NCBI GenBank assembly: GCA_964462445.1
Contig: CAYWXG010000003.1
Coordinates: forward strand, 1-64,000
Direction: 5' to 3'
From: JAGBWK01 sp964462445
GTDB lineage: Bacteria; Bacteroidota; Bacteroidia; Bacteroidales; Muribaculaceae
Length of the DNA stretch: 64,000 nucleotides
Positions 17,849 to 26,511 of this stretch are shown piece by piece. The position numbers were made by a program, and so were the translations under genes. The notes beneath the pieces are model-generated. The model had not been told where the DNA came from. It searched no databases and saw only the letters and a list, made by a program, of their open reading frames with translations. Each line of letters opens with the position of its first letter. The first letter of the stretch is position 1.

Positions 17849-18223
17849 ATGAAACAACCAATCGCTACAACAAAAGCTCCCGGAGCAATCGGTCCCTACA
17901 GCCAAGCTATCGATGCCGGTGCTTTTCTTTTCGTATCAGGTCAAATTCCTGTTAATCCCGCAACAGGTGAAATCCCCGAAGGTATCACTCTTCAAACTGC
18001 ACAATCTATTGCCAACATCAAAGCTATTTTGGCAGAAGCAGGTTTGACAATTGATAATGTTGTTAAAACCACAGTATTCCTTGCCGATATGAATGATTTC
18101 GCTGCTATGAATGCTGTTTATGCCGACAACTTCACTGCTCCTTTCCCCGCTCGTTCGGCTGTTGCTGTTAAAGAATTGCCAAAACAAGTACTCGTAGAAA
18201 TCGAAGTTATTGCAGTTAAATAA
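17849..18223 (+). CDS. ridA: RidA family 2-iminobutanoate/2-iminopropanoate deaminase
   Basis: A 124-residue RidA (YjgF/YER057c/UK114) protein that hydrolyses reactive enamine/imine intermediates released by PLP enzymes. The whole fold matches the family: KAPGAIGPYSQAIDAG, FVSGQIPVNPATGEIP, and C-terminal PARSAVAVKELPKQVLVEIEVIAV with the active-site Arg of the PARSAV block. It works as a cytoplasmic trimer. It starts 16 bp downstream of the YihY-type gene and converges with folC. Confidence 0.96.
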   Translation: MKQPIATTKAPGAIGPYSQAIDAGAFLFVSGQIPVNPATGEIPEGITLQTAQSIANIKAILAEAGLTIDNVVKTTVFLADMNDFAAMNAVYADNFTAPFPARSAVAVKELPKQVLVEIEVIAVK

Positions 18224-18231
18224 AGAGCTTT

Positions 18232-18251
18232 TTCACATTCAACTATGTGAA
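18232..18251. terminator. weak hairpin between ridA and folC
   Basis: A 7-bp inverted repeat (TTCACAT with ATGTGAA) lies in the 32-bp gap of the convergent pair, flanked by T-rich sequence on the plus side. Support is modest. Confidence 0.35.
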
Positions 18252-18255
18252 CATT

Positions 18256-19542
18256 TTAAACCCCTAATTTTTCGAGGGCTTCGGCCACAACGTATGTGCT
18301 TCCCCCGATAAATACAATACCATTTTCCCCGGCTTCTTGTCGAGCACAATCTATAGCTTGACTGACGTCGGGGATTATTTTTCCATTTAATCCCACAGAT
18401 TCAGCCATTTGTGTCAACTCCTCAGCACTCATTGCCCGCGGAATTGCCGCTTGAGTGAATATGTAGCGTGCTTTCAGAGGCATCATTCCCAAAATATGAC
18501 TCACATCTTTATCCTTTACAAAGCCAACTACCATTGTCAATTTAGCTCCGTATTGGCTCAATCGTGGTCCGAGATATTGCCATCCACCCTCGTTATGGCC
18601 TGTATCGCAGATTGTAGTTGGATTTTCTCCTACCTTCATCCATCGTCCTGCCAATCCGGTGAGATTCATGACATGGGCAAAACCGTCGATAATCGATTTA
18701 TCGCTTATTTTCATCCCGCTTTTCCTCAATGCATCGACAGCACAAAGTATTGTTGCACAATTCTCGATCTGACAATCGCCTGTTAGTTCGCCAACGATGT
18801 CGCCGGCGTAAGTGCCTTTGTATAATAGCCCGGAGTCAATTCGTTCAACAGAGTCAAACCATTTAAACTCATCTGCAAATGTAATATTTGCACACATTTC
18901 TTTCGCTTTTACAACGAAAACATCGTGGACACCTTCTCCGGAACTATTTCCTATCACTACCGGCTTACCGCTTTTTATAATACCGGCCTTCTCTCCCGCA
19001 ATCTGTTCTACGGTATCTCCTAATTGCGCTGTGTGGTCAAGTGAAATATTGGTTATCACACAGAGCATTGGGTCAATAATATTGGTCGTGTCCAATCTGC
19101 CGCCAAGCCCGGTCTCAATTATCGCTATATCAACTTTGCTACGTGCAAAAAAGTCAAATGCCATGATTGTGGTTAGCTCAAAAAATGATGGTGACACATT
19201 AAGACTCATCTTTGTGTATTGCTCAACAAATGCAATCACCTCTTCGTGGCTTATCATTTTGCCATTGACGCGCATTCGCTCTCTGAAATCCACTAAATGT
19301 GGCGACGTGTAAAGCCCTACGCGATAACCTTGACTTTGCAATATTGCCGCAAGAGTGTGGCACGTCGACCCCTTCCCATTTGTCCCCGCAACATGGACAA
19401 TAGGGTAGTTGCGATGAGGGTTCCCCCAAGCATCGTCAAGCATGCGTGCCGTGTCCAACCCCGGTTTATATGCCGCAGCTCCGATTCGTTCAAATTGAGG
19501 TGTCGCGTTATAGAGAAATTCAATAGTTTCCTTATAGTCCAT
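18256..19542 (-). CDS. folC: folylpolyglutamate synthase / dihydrofolate synthase
   Basis: A 428-residue Mur-ligase-type enzyme that adds Glu to dihydropteroate and later to folate, with ATP. The P-loop HVAGTNGKGSTCHTLA is near residue 50 and the second-domain motifs GLGGRLDTTNIIDPMLCVITNISLDH and ICDTGHNEGG are present. The frame is open to 19647, but those 35 residues do not resemble FolC and overlap the chromate transporter gene; the start at 19542 (MDYKETIEF) is only 11 bp after that gene's stop and fits the family length. The upstream chrA pair may be cotranscribed. Confidence 0.93.
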   Translation of the reverse strand: MDYKETIEFLYNATPQFERIGAAAYKPGLDTARMLDDAWGNPHRNYPIVHVAGTNGKGSTCHTLAAILQSQGYRVGLYTSPHLVDFRERMRVNGKMISHEEVIAFVEQYTKMSLNVSPSFFELTTIMAFDFFARSKVDIAIIETGLGGRLDTTNIIDPMLCVITNISLDHTAQLGDTVEQIAGEKAGIIKSGKPVVIGNSSGEGVHDVFVVKAKEMCANITFADEFKWFDSVERIDSGLLYKGTYAGDIVGELTGDCQIENCATILCAVDALRKSGMKISDKSIIDGFAHVMNLTGLAGRWMKVGENPTTICDTGHNEGGWQYLGPRLSQYGAKLTMVVGFVKDKDVSHILGMMPLKARYIFTQAAIPRAMSAEELTQMAESVGLNGKIIPDVSQAIDCARQEAGENGIVFIGGSTYVVAEALEKLGV

Positions 19543-19553
19543 TGTAAATAGAA

Positions 19554-20123
19554 TTAATATAAAACATAGCCGCACAATCCGGCAAGGAGGATAATGAAAA
19601 TAGGGTGTAAGCGTGTGAACATTACCATGCAAAAGGCTCCCACACAAATCGAGATTGATTTTATTAAATCACTGCTTTCGTTGCCGAAATTTTCACCATT
19701 CATAAGCAATAAGGCCGCCGATGCAATTAATCCTACAACTACCGGTCGCAATCCCATAAATATTCCCTTTATAGCTCCACTCTCATGATGCTTGCTGATA
19801 AAGCGACTTGTCTTTGCTACAAGTACAAACGATGGAATGACCACAACAATTGTGCAAAGTAACGACCCAATTATTCCCCAGACTGGTGTGGCAAGTGACG
19901 GATTTGCGACACCGGGAGCAATATATCCTATATACGTAGCCGAATTTATGCCAATCGGGCCGGGCGTCATTTGAGAAATTGCTACGATATCAGTAAACAT
20001 TTGTGGACTAATCCATCCTGTCGACACTATCTCCTCTTCGATTAGCGATAGCATCGCATATCCGCCACCAAACCCAAATAGCCCAATCTTAAGGTAGCTC
20101 CATATCAGCTGCAAATAAATCAT
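19554..20123 (-). CDS. chrA: chromate transporter family protein, second half-size subunit
   Basis: A 189-residue membrane protein of the short-chain CHR family, with about six helices. It opens with FLKIGLFGFGGGYAMLSLIEEEIV-like sequence (YLKIGLFGFGGGYAM) and has AISQMTPGPIGINSATYIGY, matching family motifs. Half-size CHR proteins work as pairs encoded by adjacent genes. The frame continues upstream to 20288 without homology; the start at 20123 gives a 4-bp ATGA overlap with the first subunit. The physiological substrate may be chromate, sulfate or another anion. Confidence 0.88.
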   Translation of the reverse strand: MIYLQLIWSYLKIGLFGFGGGYAMLSLIEEEIVSTGWISPQMFTDIVAISQMTPGPIGINSATYIGYIAPGVANPSLATPVWGIIGSLLCTIVVVIPSFVLVAKTSRFISKHHESGAIKGIFMGLRPVVVGLIASAALLLMNGENFGNESSDLIKSISICVGAFCMVMFTRLHPIFIILLAGLCGYVLY

Positions 20124-20704
20124 TTTTTGCCCCCTTTCTCTATTGAGTGAAGGCGTTGCAGTTGATGCCGATGCCACAAGTAGCCACCAATTCCACCAAG
20201 GATTATATACAATATGGGATTGGAAACAATGGGTAGTTTTGACCAAATTAACAAAGCCGTGACAATAGGAATAGCCACTGTTTTCCACCCTATTTTTGCT
20301 GCCCGTGCTGAAGTTATGACAGGAGCGATTATCAATGCCACAACTGCAGGCCGAATCCCCTTGAATATCGAATTAATCGTCTCATTGTTCTTAATTAAAT
20401 CAGGGGTAAGAAATATTGCGATTGTCAATATTATTAAAAATGAAGGTAAAATTGTACCTAATGCAGCAACAATGCTTCCTCGATTTCCTCGCATCTTATC
20501 TCCGACGGCTACCGATATATTGACTGCCAATATGCCGGGTAATGATTGTGCTACGGCAAGTAAATCCAGAAAATCCTCTTTGCCTATCCATCGATGCTTT
20601 TCAACTATTTCCTTTTCGATGATAGATATCATTGCCCATCCACCGCCGAAGGTAAAAGCTCCGATTTTGAAAAATGTTATAAATAATTGAATGAAAATAT
20701 TCAT
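20120..20704 (-). CDS. chrA: chromate transporter family protein, first half-size subunit
   Basis: A 194-residue half-size CHR protein. FFKIGAFTFGGGWAMISIIEKEIVEKHRWI and AVAQSLPGILAVNISVAVG are the family signatures, paralogous to those of the downstream subunit. The two genes overlap by 4 bp and probably make a heterodimeric anion transporter, with antiparallel membrane topology in known pairs. A TAACTTTG -7 box at 20731-20724 precedes the gene on the minus strand. Confidence 0.9.
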   Translation of the reverse strand: MNIFIQLFITFFKIGAFTFGGGWAMISIIEKEIVEKHRWIGKEDFLDLLAVAQSLPGILAVNISVAVGDKMRGNRGSIVAALGTILPSFLIILTIAIFLTPDLIKNNETINSIFKGIRPAVVALIIAPVITSARAAKIGWKTVAIPIVTALLIWSKLPIVSNPILYIILGGIGGYLWHRHQLQRLHSIEKGGKK

Positions 20705-20723
20705 CGTGCGATAATTCTTACTG

Positions 20724-20731
20724 CAAAGTTA
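20724..20731 (-). promoter_or_regulatory. -7 box upstream of the chrA pair
   Basis: The minus strand reads TAACTTTGC here, 20 bp before the first chrA start. The -33 box is not convincing. Confidence 0.45.
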
Positions 20732-20825
20732 CGCAAAAAATGTAACAATCTACATTAATTTGCGTTATATAAATAAGTGGCAATTTCCCCCGTTTGATAT
20801 CACATTAACATAATAAATAATTCAT

Positions 20826-21704
20826 ATGAAGATTAAATCAATTGTATACACTACATTAATTTCATCATTGTTACTTTCCGGATTAAATTCATTTGCTAAG
20901 GACCGACAGAAAGTCAATTTTTCAAAGGATGAAAATGTAGAACAAATCTCCTTGCAATCACAAGATGAAGATGTAACATATTTCAAGTCTACATTTGCCG
21001 ATTCTCGTCTCAACGGTGAATGGACCATAGATAACGTGAATGGCGAAAAGGCTACCGGCGAATCTCGCCCTACCATCACATTCGACCTTGCTCAACTTCG
21101 CGTTTATGGCAATAATGGATGCAACGTTATTAATGGTAATATAGTTGCGGATAAGGATAATCGATTGAAACTCACAAATCTTATCTCTACTCAAAAATAT
21201 TGTCCCGATGCTCCTCTCGAACATCTCATAAACATCTCTCTCGACCAAGTACACTCATATAAAATTTCTCGTTACGGCTACGAATACTATCTCGACTTGT
21301 ATAATGAACGCGGTCACCTTATCATGGTGCTTCGTAAGCATAACATGGATTTCCTCAACGGAGTCTGGCGTGTAACTACTGTCAACGAGCAACCAAATGC
21401 CAACGATAAAATCCTATTTGTTTTCGACCTCCTTGAAAATAAGATTCATGGCAATGCAGGCTGCAATATTATAAACGGAGAAATATATCTCAATCCCGAT
21501 GAAGCTCGCTCTGTGCAGTTCTCAAATATCATTTCTACTCGCATGGCATGTCCTGATATCGATACAGAGACTTCTGTCCTTGTTGCTCTCGAAGAAACAG
21601 AAAAAGCCTATGGCAAAAGTGATGATACTGTTATTTTTGTCAATAGCGCAGGTGACCCCGTATTACAACTTATTCGCGTCGACCCCGCTACACTTCAAGA
21701 CTAA
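20826..21704 (+). CDS. exported protein with two META (HslJ-like) domains
   Basis: A 292-residue protein with a signal peptide (about 1-24, ending LNSFA) and two tandem META domains, about 60-170 and 175-285. The repeats are visible as LNGEWTIDNVNGEKA...NGCNVINGNI...STQKYCPD and LNGVWRVTTVNEQPN...AGCNIINGEI...STRMACPD. Cys spacing is the same in both, suggesting one disulfide per domain. META proteins such as HslJ are envelope proteins linked to heat or antibiotic stress, but the biochemical role is unknown. It is a single gene facing the unknown minus-strand gene at 21737. Confidence 0.82.
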   Translation: MKIKSIVYTTLISSLLLSGLNSFAKDRQKVNFSKDENVEQISLQSQDEDVTYFKSTFADSRLNGEWTIDNVNGEKATGESRPTITFDLAQLRVYGNNGCNVINGNIVADKDNRLKLTNLISTQKYCPDAPLEHLINISLDQVHSYKISRYGYEYYLDLYNERGHLIMVLRKHNMDFLNGVWRVTTVNEQPNANDKILFVFDLLENKIHGNAGCNIINGEIYLNPDEARSVQFSNIISTRMACPDIDTETSVLVALEETEKAYGKSDDTVIFVNSAGDPVLQLIRVDPATLQD

Positions 21705-21736
21705 GCGAGCGGAGTCTGCGAACTTTTTTCATTTGA

Positions 21737-23827
21737 CTAAATCCAATTTTTCCAATTATCGCACGACGACTTGACAAACTGTCCGGTCGTCGTGTTTCCA
21801 TATTTGACGACTATAGTTTTAATATTCCCCAAGATATATTCCGCTTTTGCTCGTGCTTCATCGGTCTTTAGCATAGCTAAAGCTGCTGCCACTTCGCGAG
21901 TATACCTTTCCTCTACCTTCTTTGTGTCCTCGTCATCATACTCATACAATTTAATGACATAATCATATTCTTCATCCCAATAATTTAATATTGAATGTAA
22001 TATTGGGATAAATCGAGATGCATAACCATGACAATATTGAGTCAGCGCCCAGCAATGTTCGGAAGCATTGCTCAATCCGATTGCATACATTAGTCGAGCC
22101 AAGCCGCGTTCATCAGCTGTGCTGCCATATTTCATTGTTCTTTTATATTTGCGCATTGTGCGAGCATAATTCAATTTAGCATCAACTTGTGTCGGAACTT
22201 TTTCATAATTCAACTTCACGTAGGATTTGAAAGGTTCGTAGGTGTTAATTGTACTGTTGCCACAAGTCTCTCGGTATAATTTAAACGGATTACGGTATAA
22301 ATATCCGTCCTTGAATATGTTTGTCGTACGTTGATAGTGCTCACTTACGCGTGACAGATAATACTCCGCGCGTCCAAAATTTTCCTCACGTAGAGCCAAG
22401 GTCCCGATTAATTCATAATAGAAATCTTTATCGGTGCGTGCTCTATTGCATAGATAATTATATAGTGGTGTATTGCTGTGAATATTGTCATAGACGATAG
22501 CCAATTGGTATGATGTCAAACTTTCCATCAATTGGAATGAAAATGTGCGATAATCGTGATAGTTAAAGCCGACGTCTTCTTCCTCTCGTAAATCTATTAA
22601 CTTTTTAATTTGACATTCCGACAAATACCAATCATAATTATCGGCATAAGAACATAGCAATATTGCAGTGCTATAATCCCCGGTTTCCCACAATTTGGGC
22701 ACCCAGTCTTCATATACGATATTTTGCAGACGCCTAATCCACTCCCAATTTTCAATTTCTGTCGGGTCGGTTTGTTGCTCAATCCATTTTAAATCGCTTA
22801 GCAATGTTTCTTTATTTCCGGTTTTGCCATCAAGTTTCATCTTGTAAGCTTTGGCTAAGTCGCGAAACTCTTCCGATGAAAATTTTTGAGATAAGGCTCG
22901 GTAGATATAATTTCGTGCTACTGAAAACTGTTTCTCATGTTTCCCGTAATAGTATGATAATACAAAATACCAATCCCCTTTGTATTTTGCTTTATTGTGT
23001 CGTATCAGATTTTTCGCAATGTTTGCCGCTTCGCTCATTGTTGTGCTGTCGCGTCCGCATTTACGTATATAGTCCATAAATTGAGGAGCATTAGGATTAT
23101 ACTCACCCATATATTTTACCCGATTTTCAACGTCCAATGAATATACATCTCCCGATAAAGCATATTCAAAATTTACCATATCTTTATCGCCCATTTTGGC
23201 TCGGCACCCTACTACATAGGGTGCCGACATTCGTTTCATCAGATTATTCTCCGGAGTGTGGGAAAATGCCGAATCGTAGTATTCAATGCATTGCTCATAT
23301 TTCCGTGAGGCATATAGAGCTCTTATTGCTTGAAGGGCATAGCGGTCGTTTAGTTTCCCATGATCTACTTTGCAACGATTAATTATATCCTCATAGTCAC
23401 ATGTCTCGCCATTTTCGCCTCGTTCTTGAGGATAATACCATGGTGAACTTAATTTCACTCTGCGTTCCTCAAGCGTTTTTGCCAACTTTAAAAACTCTTC
23501 TATATCACTACGTCCGGCGTTATTTATATATCTATAAAATTTATTATTACCTCCCCCATAATTTGTCTTTCTCATGAATTTCTCATAAGTGTCTTTATAT
23601 ACACCCTCTTCGATATCCGACAACGGAATTTTTTTCGATGTCATTTCTTGCCATAATTTTAAGTTCTCCTCGCGATTATAATCCGGAGATTCGTAATCCC
23701 ATGGTAAATCGAAATATTGAGGAGTGGGAATGATATTATAAAATGGTCCGCAAGCGAATGCTGTAGTTGTTGCACTTATTACTGCAATAGCACTAACAAC
23801 TTGTCGTATAGAGATTGTCAATTTCAT
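21737..23827 (-). CDS. large exported protein of unknown function
   Basis: A 696-residue protein with a signal peptide (MKLTISIRQVV through AFACGPFYN, so possibly a lipidated or free Cys at about 26). The rest is mostly alpha-helical with many Tyr, Arg and Glu residues and short repeats of helix pairs (for example DRYALQAIRALYASRKYEQCIEYYDSAF and FYYELIGTLALREENFGRAEYYLSRVSEHY), which look like TPR-type arrays. I do not recognise a family. Its start overlaps the end of the upstream lipoprotein gene by 35 bp, so the two are probably translated together. Confidence 0.65.
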   Translation of the reverse strand: MKLTISIRQVVSAIAVISATTTAFACGPFYNIIPTPQYFDLPWDYESPDYNREENLKLWQEMTSKKIPLSDIEEGVYKDTYEKFMRKTNYGGGNNKFYRYINNAGRSDIEEFLKLAKTLEERRVKLSSPWYYPQERGENGETCDYEDIINRCKVDHGKLNDRYALQAIRALYASRKYEQCIEYYDSAFSHTPENNLMKRMSAPYVVGCRAKMGDKDMVNFEYALSGDVYSLDVENRVKYMGEYNPNAPQFMDYIRKCGRDSTTMSEAANIAKNLIRHNKAKYKGDWYFVLSYYYGKHEKQFSVARNYIYRALSQKFSSEEFRDLAKAYKMKLDGKTGNKETLLSDLKWIEQQTDPTEIENWEWIRRLQNIVYEDWVPKLWETGDYSTAILLCSYADNYDWYLSECQIKKLIDLREEEDVGFNYHDYRTFSFQLMESLTSYQLAIVYDNIHSNTPLYNYLCNRARTDKDFYYELIGTLALREENFGRAEYYLSRVSEHYQRTTNIFKDGYLYRNPFKLYRETCGNSTINTYEPFKSYVKLNYEKVPTQVDAKLNYARTMRKYKRTMKYGSTADERGLARLMYAIGLSNASEHCWALTQYCHGYASRFIPILHSILNYWDEEYDYVIKLYEYDDEDTKKVEERYTREVAAALAMLKTDEARAKAEYILGNIKTIVVKYGNTTTGQFVKSSCDNWKNWI

Positions 23828-24890
23828 CGTCGGTGAATTTTGAAAGGTTAGTTATGTCAAGATGATATAATATATTATTGTGTGGACGGTCTCCCATTTT
23901 CTCCTCTATCAATTCCTTCACGCGTAGTATATTTTTGTATTCAGAAATCTCTTCTCGCACAATGTCGCCACGCAATATTTTTGTATTATTATATGGAATA
24001 TCTTTTTTTACTACATACGTATTTGTGCGAATTTTACGAAATAGTGTTGTGTCCGCCAAATTTACATCTGATAATATCCCGGCAAATTCCCCGGCTTGGA
24101 AACGCAACTGCCAAGAGTAGGTGGGGTAGGCGATATCAAGATATAGTGGATACTGCGACAGGTGTTTCAGATATGGCTCTACGTCATCTTCATCGATTAT
24201 AGAATTCTCTATATTGGGATCATTGAAATTCCCTGTGTTATATACCATGAGTACCCCATAATCAACCGGTGGTGCTTTGCGCGACAATTGATGCAGGCGT
24301 ATTGTAGAACTCAATCGCCAATTCAATTGTTGCTCTTGGTTCGCAACACGTTCTACTTCGCGACACAACTTAAAAAATGAATCCTGGGTCGACGCGGTCC
24401 AATCGCAATCAAGTTGTATCTCTTTGACATTGGGCAAGTCATTGTACATGCTCATATTGTTTACCCTTGTCACAATATTTTCAGCCAACACAGCTTCATA
24501 TCCTTGCATAGCTACTAACGCGTCAAGAGTGATATACACCACCGGGACAATCTCTTCCTTCGCCAACTTTTTAGGGTCACTCATCATGAAATATTCGTCT
24601 GTCCCAATCTTCACCGTGGCATTCGGTATAACATAATCACCCTCTATGAATGTGTATTCAAGATTAGGATTCTTGATAACGTCAAACATTCGCAGATATA
24701 TCTTCCCGACCCTATGTCGTTGGAGGAATTCTTGTTCGGCACTATCGCATCTAAATACTGTCTTCCAATAATAAATACCATTGGTGTTTCTAAAAGTCCC
24801 TCCCGGGAGCTTAACATCTACAGATTTACTGCACGATGCTCCGCATAGCGCCATAACCGCGGCTGTTATTAAAGAATAAATTAATTTCAT
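23793..24890 (-). CDS. lipoprotein, possible TIM-barrel glycoside-hydrolase-like protein
   Basis: A 365-residue predicted lipoprotein: MKLIYSLITAAVMALCGASCSK has a lipobox (GASC). The pattern VGKIYLRMFDV, VPVVYITLDAL, VKEIQLDCDWTASTQDSFFKLCREV, WRLSSTIRLHQL, VDYGVLMVYNTGNF and YPLYLDIAYPTYSW follows the strand order of a TIM barrel and resembles DUF3142-type proteins. The assignment is tentative and no catalytic pair can be named with confidence. It has a TACATTTG -7 box at 24918-24911 and overlaps the large exported protein by 35 bp. Confidence 0.6.
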   Translation of the reverse strand: MKLIYSLITAAVMALCGASCSKSVDVKLPGGTFRNTNGIYYWKTVFRCDSAEQEFLQRHRVGKIYLRMFDVIKNPNLEYTFIEGDYVIPNATVKIGTDEYFMMSDPKKLAKEEIVPVVYITLDALVAMQGYEAVLAENIVTRVNNMSMYNDLPNVKEIQLDCDWTASTQDSFFKLCREVERVANQEQQLNWRLSSTIRLHQLSRKAPPVDYGVLMVYNTGNFNDPNIENSIIDEDDVEPYLKHLSQYPLYLDIAYPTYSWQLRFQAGEFAGILSDVNLADTTLFRKIRTNTYVVKKDIPYNNTKILRGDIVREEISEYKNILRVKELIEEKMGDRPHNNILYHLDITNLSKFTDDEIDNLYTTSC

Positions 24891-24910
24891 AGTGTGATTG
24901 ATTTATAATA

Positions 24911-24918
24911 CAAATGTA
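24911..24918 (-). promoter_or_regulatory. -7 box of the 24.9-kb lipoprotein operon
   Basis: The minus strand reads TACATTTG 21 bp before the start at 24890. It lies just downstream of the terminator hairpin of the preceding unit. Confidence 0.45.
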
Positions 24919-24927
24919 TTATAAAGC

Positions 24928-24959
24928 CAACGGTCAACATAAAATTATGTCGACCGTTG
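24928..24959 (-). terminator. long hairpin between the LytTR unit and the lipoprotein unit
   Basis: A 15-bp inverted repeat with one mismatch (CAACGGTCAACATAA paired with TTATGTCGACCGTTG) and a tiny loop. It lies 46 bp after the stop of the membrane protein gene and upstream of the next promoter. A terminator is likely; an operator is possible because it abuts the -7 box. Confidence 0.5.
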
Positions 24960-25005
24960 TATGAAATGTAGCAGATAATGTATGAAATTAAATTCTCCTT
25001 GAATT

Positions 25006-26028
25006 CTATTTCCACACTATGTAGTTAATGTACTCATATTTGTATTTTGACACATCTTTAGATATGAATTTCTGCCCGTTCTCTTCTACATATGCCACTA
25101 ATGCATCTCCTCCCACCAATGAGATTGCGTTGCGTACTCCCAAGTCAATTAACGTTTGAGAAAATTCATGGTAGGTCAATTTGTGCTGACTTATTACTAC
25201 GCTGATATTACCATTAAGCTCTACAAGTGCCCGTCGTATCGACCTCCCTTTGGGCTTATTTTCCACCAATTGGCTCCCTACCACCAATGGATACTGGCGG
25301 AAGAAGTAACCATCGGTCAGCAACGCTTGCTCAAGCATCGGTGATGCATCGGCAACGCCCAATGTGATTTGTCCATTAATTATTGAGCAGAATCCCGATT
25401 TAGATTCTCCTTTGCTCATTAATTCCCCTTTTTTTACATACGCTCCAACTATTTCCAAATTGTCCCGTCGAATATCTGCAGCCTGTACGGCTAAAACTAC
25501 AGTTGAATCCTTCCGAAATTCATCTATTAATTGCAGCTCAGGTATGGCATTATGCGGTGTCAATATTACTAATCTCACTTTGTTAATTAGCGTGTCCTTT
25601 CGAGTGGTGAAATGCTTCAACACTTCCGGCTCCACGACTGTTGAATCAAGTTGAGTGTCGGGAATACTATCACTTACTACAACTATTACAGCATCGTTGG
25701 GCGATTGTTCGGTTACCTCTTCTATAAATAGTTCGCCCATATCTTCCGGACTATCCTCACGGAGGAATAGCCATGCTCCTAGCGCCAACAATACAATTGC
25801 ACTGATAGCAATGCCCCCGATAATAAAATATAAGCCTTTTACCTTCCCTCTTTTTGAGTAGGCTTCGTTTTTATCCTTTGCCGATGATAGGCAAAGGAGC
25901 GATGTATTTATTCCATCTTTTTCTCTGCCATCTTCTTGGCTTCGATTATTTCTGTAGTGGTGGGAAAGCGATGAGACAATCCTTATTTCATCATCTCCGA
26001 TTTCGTTATCAAAATGATGGGAATTCAT
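25006..26028 (-). CDS. membrane-anchored phosphodiester-glycosidase-like (NAGPA) protein
   Basis: A 340-residue protein with a 65-residue hydrophilic N-terminus, one membrane helix (about 66-89) and a periplasmic part. Residues about 180-325 resemble the NAGPA / phosphodiester glycosidase domain: AVQAADIRRDNLEIVGAYVKKGEL, GYFFRQYPLVVGSQLV, RRALVELNGNISVVISQHKLT and LGVRNAISLVGGD. The usual terminal N-L-D-G-G-G-S motif appears only as SLVGGDALVAY, so catalytic competence is doubtful. It overlaps the LytTR gene by 4 bp (ATGA). A single-pass protein coupled to a DNA-binding regulator suggests a membrane sensor or antagonist, which is inference. Confidence 0.65.
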   Translation of the reverse strand: MNSHHFDNEIGDDEIRIVSSLSHHYRNNRSQEDGREKDGINTSLLCLSSAKDKNEAYSKRGKVKGLYFIIGGIAISAIVLLALGAWLFLREDSPEDMGELFIEEVTEQSPNDAVIVVVSDSIPDTQLDSTVVEPEVLKHFTTRKDTLINKVRLVILTPHNAIPELQLIDEFRKDSTVVLAVQAADIRRDNLEIVGAYVKKGELMSKGESKSGFCSIINGQITLGVADASPMLEQALLTDGYFFRQYPLVVGSQLVENKPKGRSIRRALVELNGNISVVISQHKLTYHEFSQTLIDLGVRNAISLVGGDALVAYVEENGQKFISKDVSKYKYEYINYIVWK

Positions 26029-26390
26029 ATTTCTACCTCCTTCTCTAAAATCTCTTTCAACATTCTCAATGCTTCCTTCGAGGCGGTAACTTCCCTGCGA
26101 AATGTTCGTCCATCCGACAAAATTAATTTTTGTCGTTGAGGATTGATTGAGGTGATGAAATCGTGGTTTATAATCAAACTCTTACCGATGCGGATAAATG
26201 GGTTCTGATCCTCTCTCAATATTTCAGCAATGCGACGTTCGATATGTCCCAACTGCATCGTAAGAACATACGTCCCGCTGTCCGCCATCATTATGGTGGA
26301 GTAATTGCCATCTGCCGTTATGCATACCACTGAGTCGGCCGGCAAACGAAGCAATTCCATTGTAGTTGAAAATTGAAGTAGTTGTCCCAT
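26025..26390 (-). CDS. LytTR-domain transcription regulator (single domain)
   Basis: A 121-residue protein that is almost entirely a LytTR DNA-binding domain: SVVCITADGNYSTIMMADSGTYVLTMQLGHIERRI, then FIRIGKSLIINHDFITSINPQRQKLILSDGRTFRREV, which is the typical R-x-x-K/R-S-L-I-x-N...I block. No receiver domain is attached, so control must come from elsewhere, possibly from the cotranscribed membrane protein. A 9-bp inverted repeat with 34-base spacing lies just upstream, between it and sprA. Confidence 0.85.
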   Translation of the reverse strand: MGQLLQFSTTMELLRLPADSVVCITADGNYSTIMMADSGTYVLTMQLGHIERRIAEILREDQNPFIRIGKSLIINHDFITSINPQRQKLILSDGRTFRREVTASKEALRMLKEILEKEVEI

Positions 26391-26421
26391 GTTGAGGTTT
26401 AATCCACAAAATAGAATTTAT

Positions 26422-26473
26422 ATCGGTAAGATTCTTATCTATATTGAGCGTAAAAGTAGTAAAACTTACCGAT
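26422..26473. promoter_or_regulatory. inverted repeat upstream of the LytTR gene
   Basis: ATCGGTAAG (26422-26430) and CTTACCGAT (26465-26473) are perfect complements, 34 bases apart, in the 121-bp gap between the sprA stop and the LytTR start. The spacing is too wide for a terminator but fits two half-sites of a dimeric or paired regulator, perhaps autoregulation. Confidence 0.4.
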
Positions 26474-26511
26474 TTCGACAAGTTTTAACTATATATTAAC
26501 AACAGGGTATT

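Noticed and set aside
18812..19312. 166-codon plus-strand frame
   Set aside because: Antisense of folC; Pro/Ser/Ile-rich shadow.
19543..19647. Longer start of folC
   Set aside because: The added 35 residues overlap the chrA gene and do not match FolC.
20124..20288. Longer start of the second chrA
   Set aside because: It reads back through the first chrA gene; the 20123 start gives the usual 4-bp overlap.
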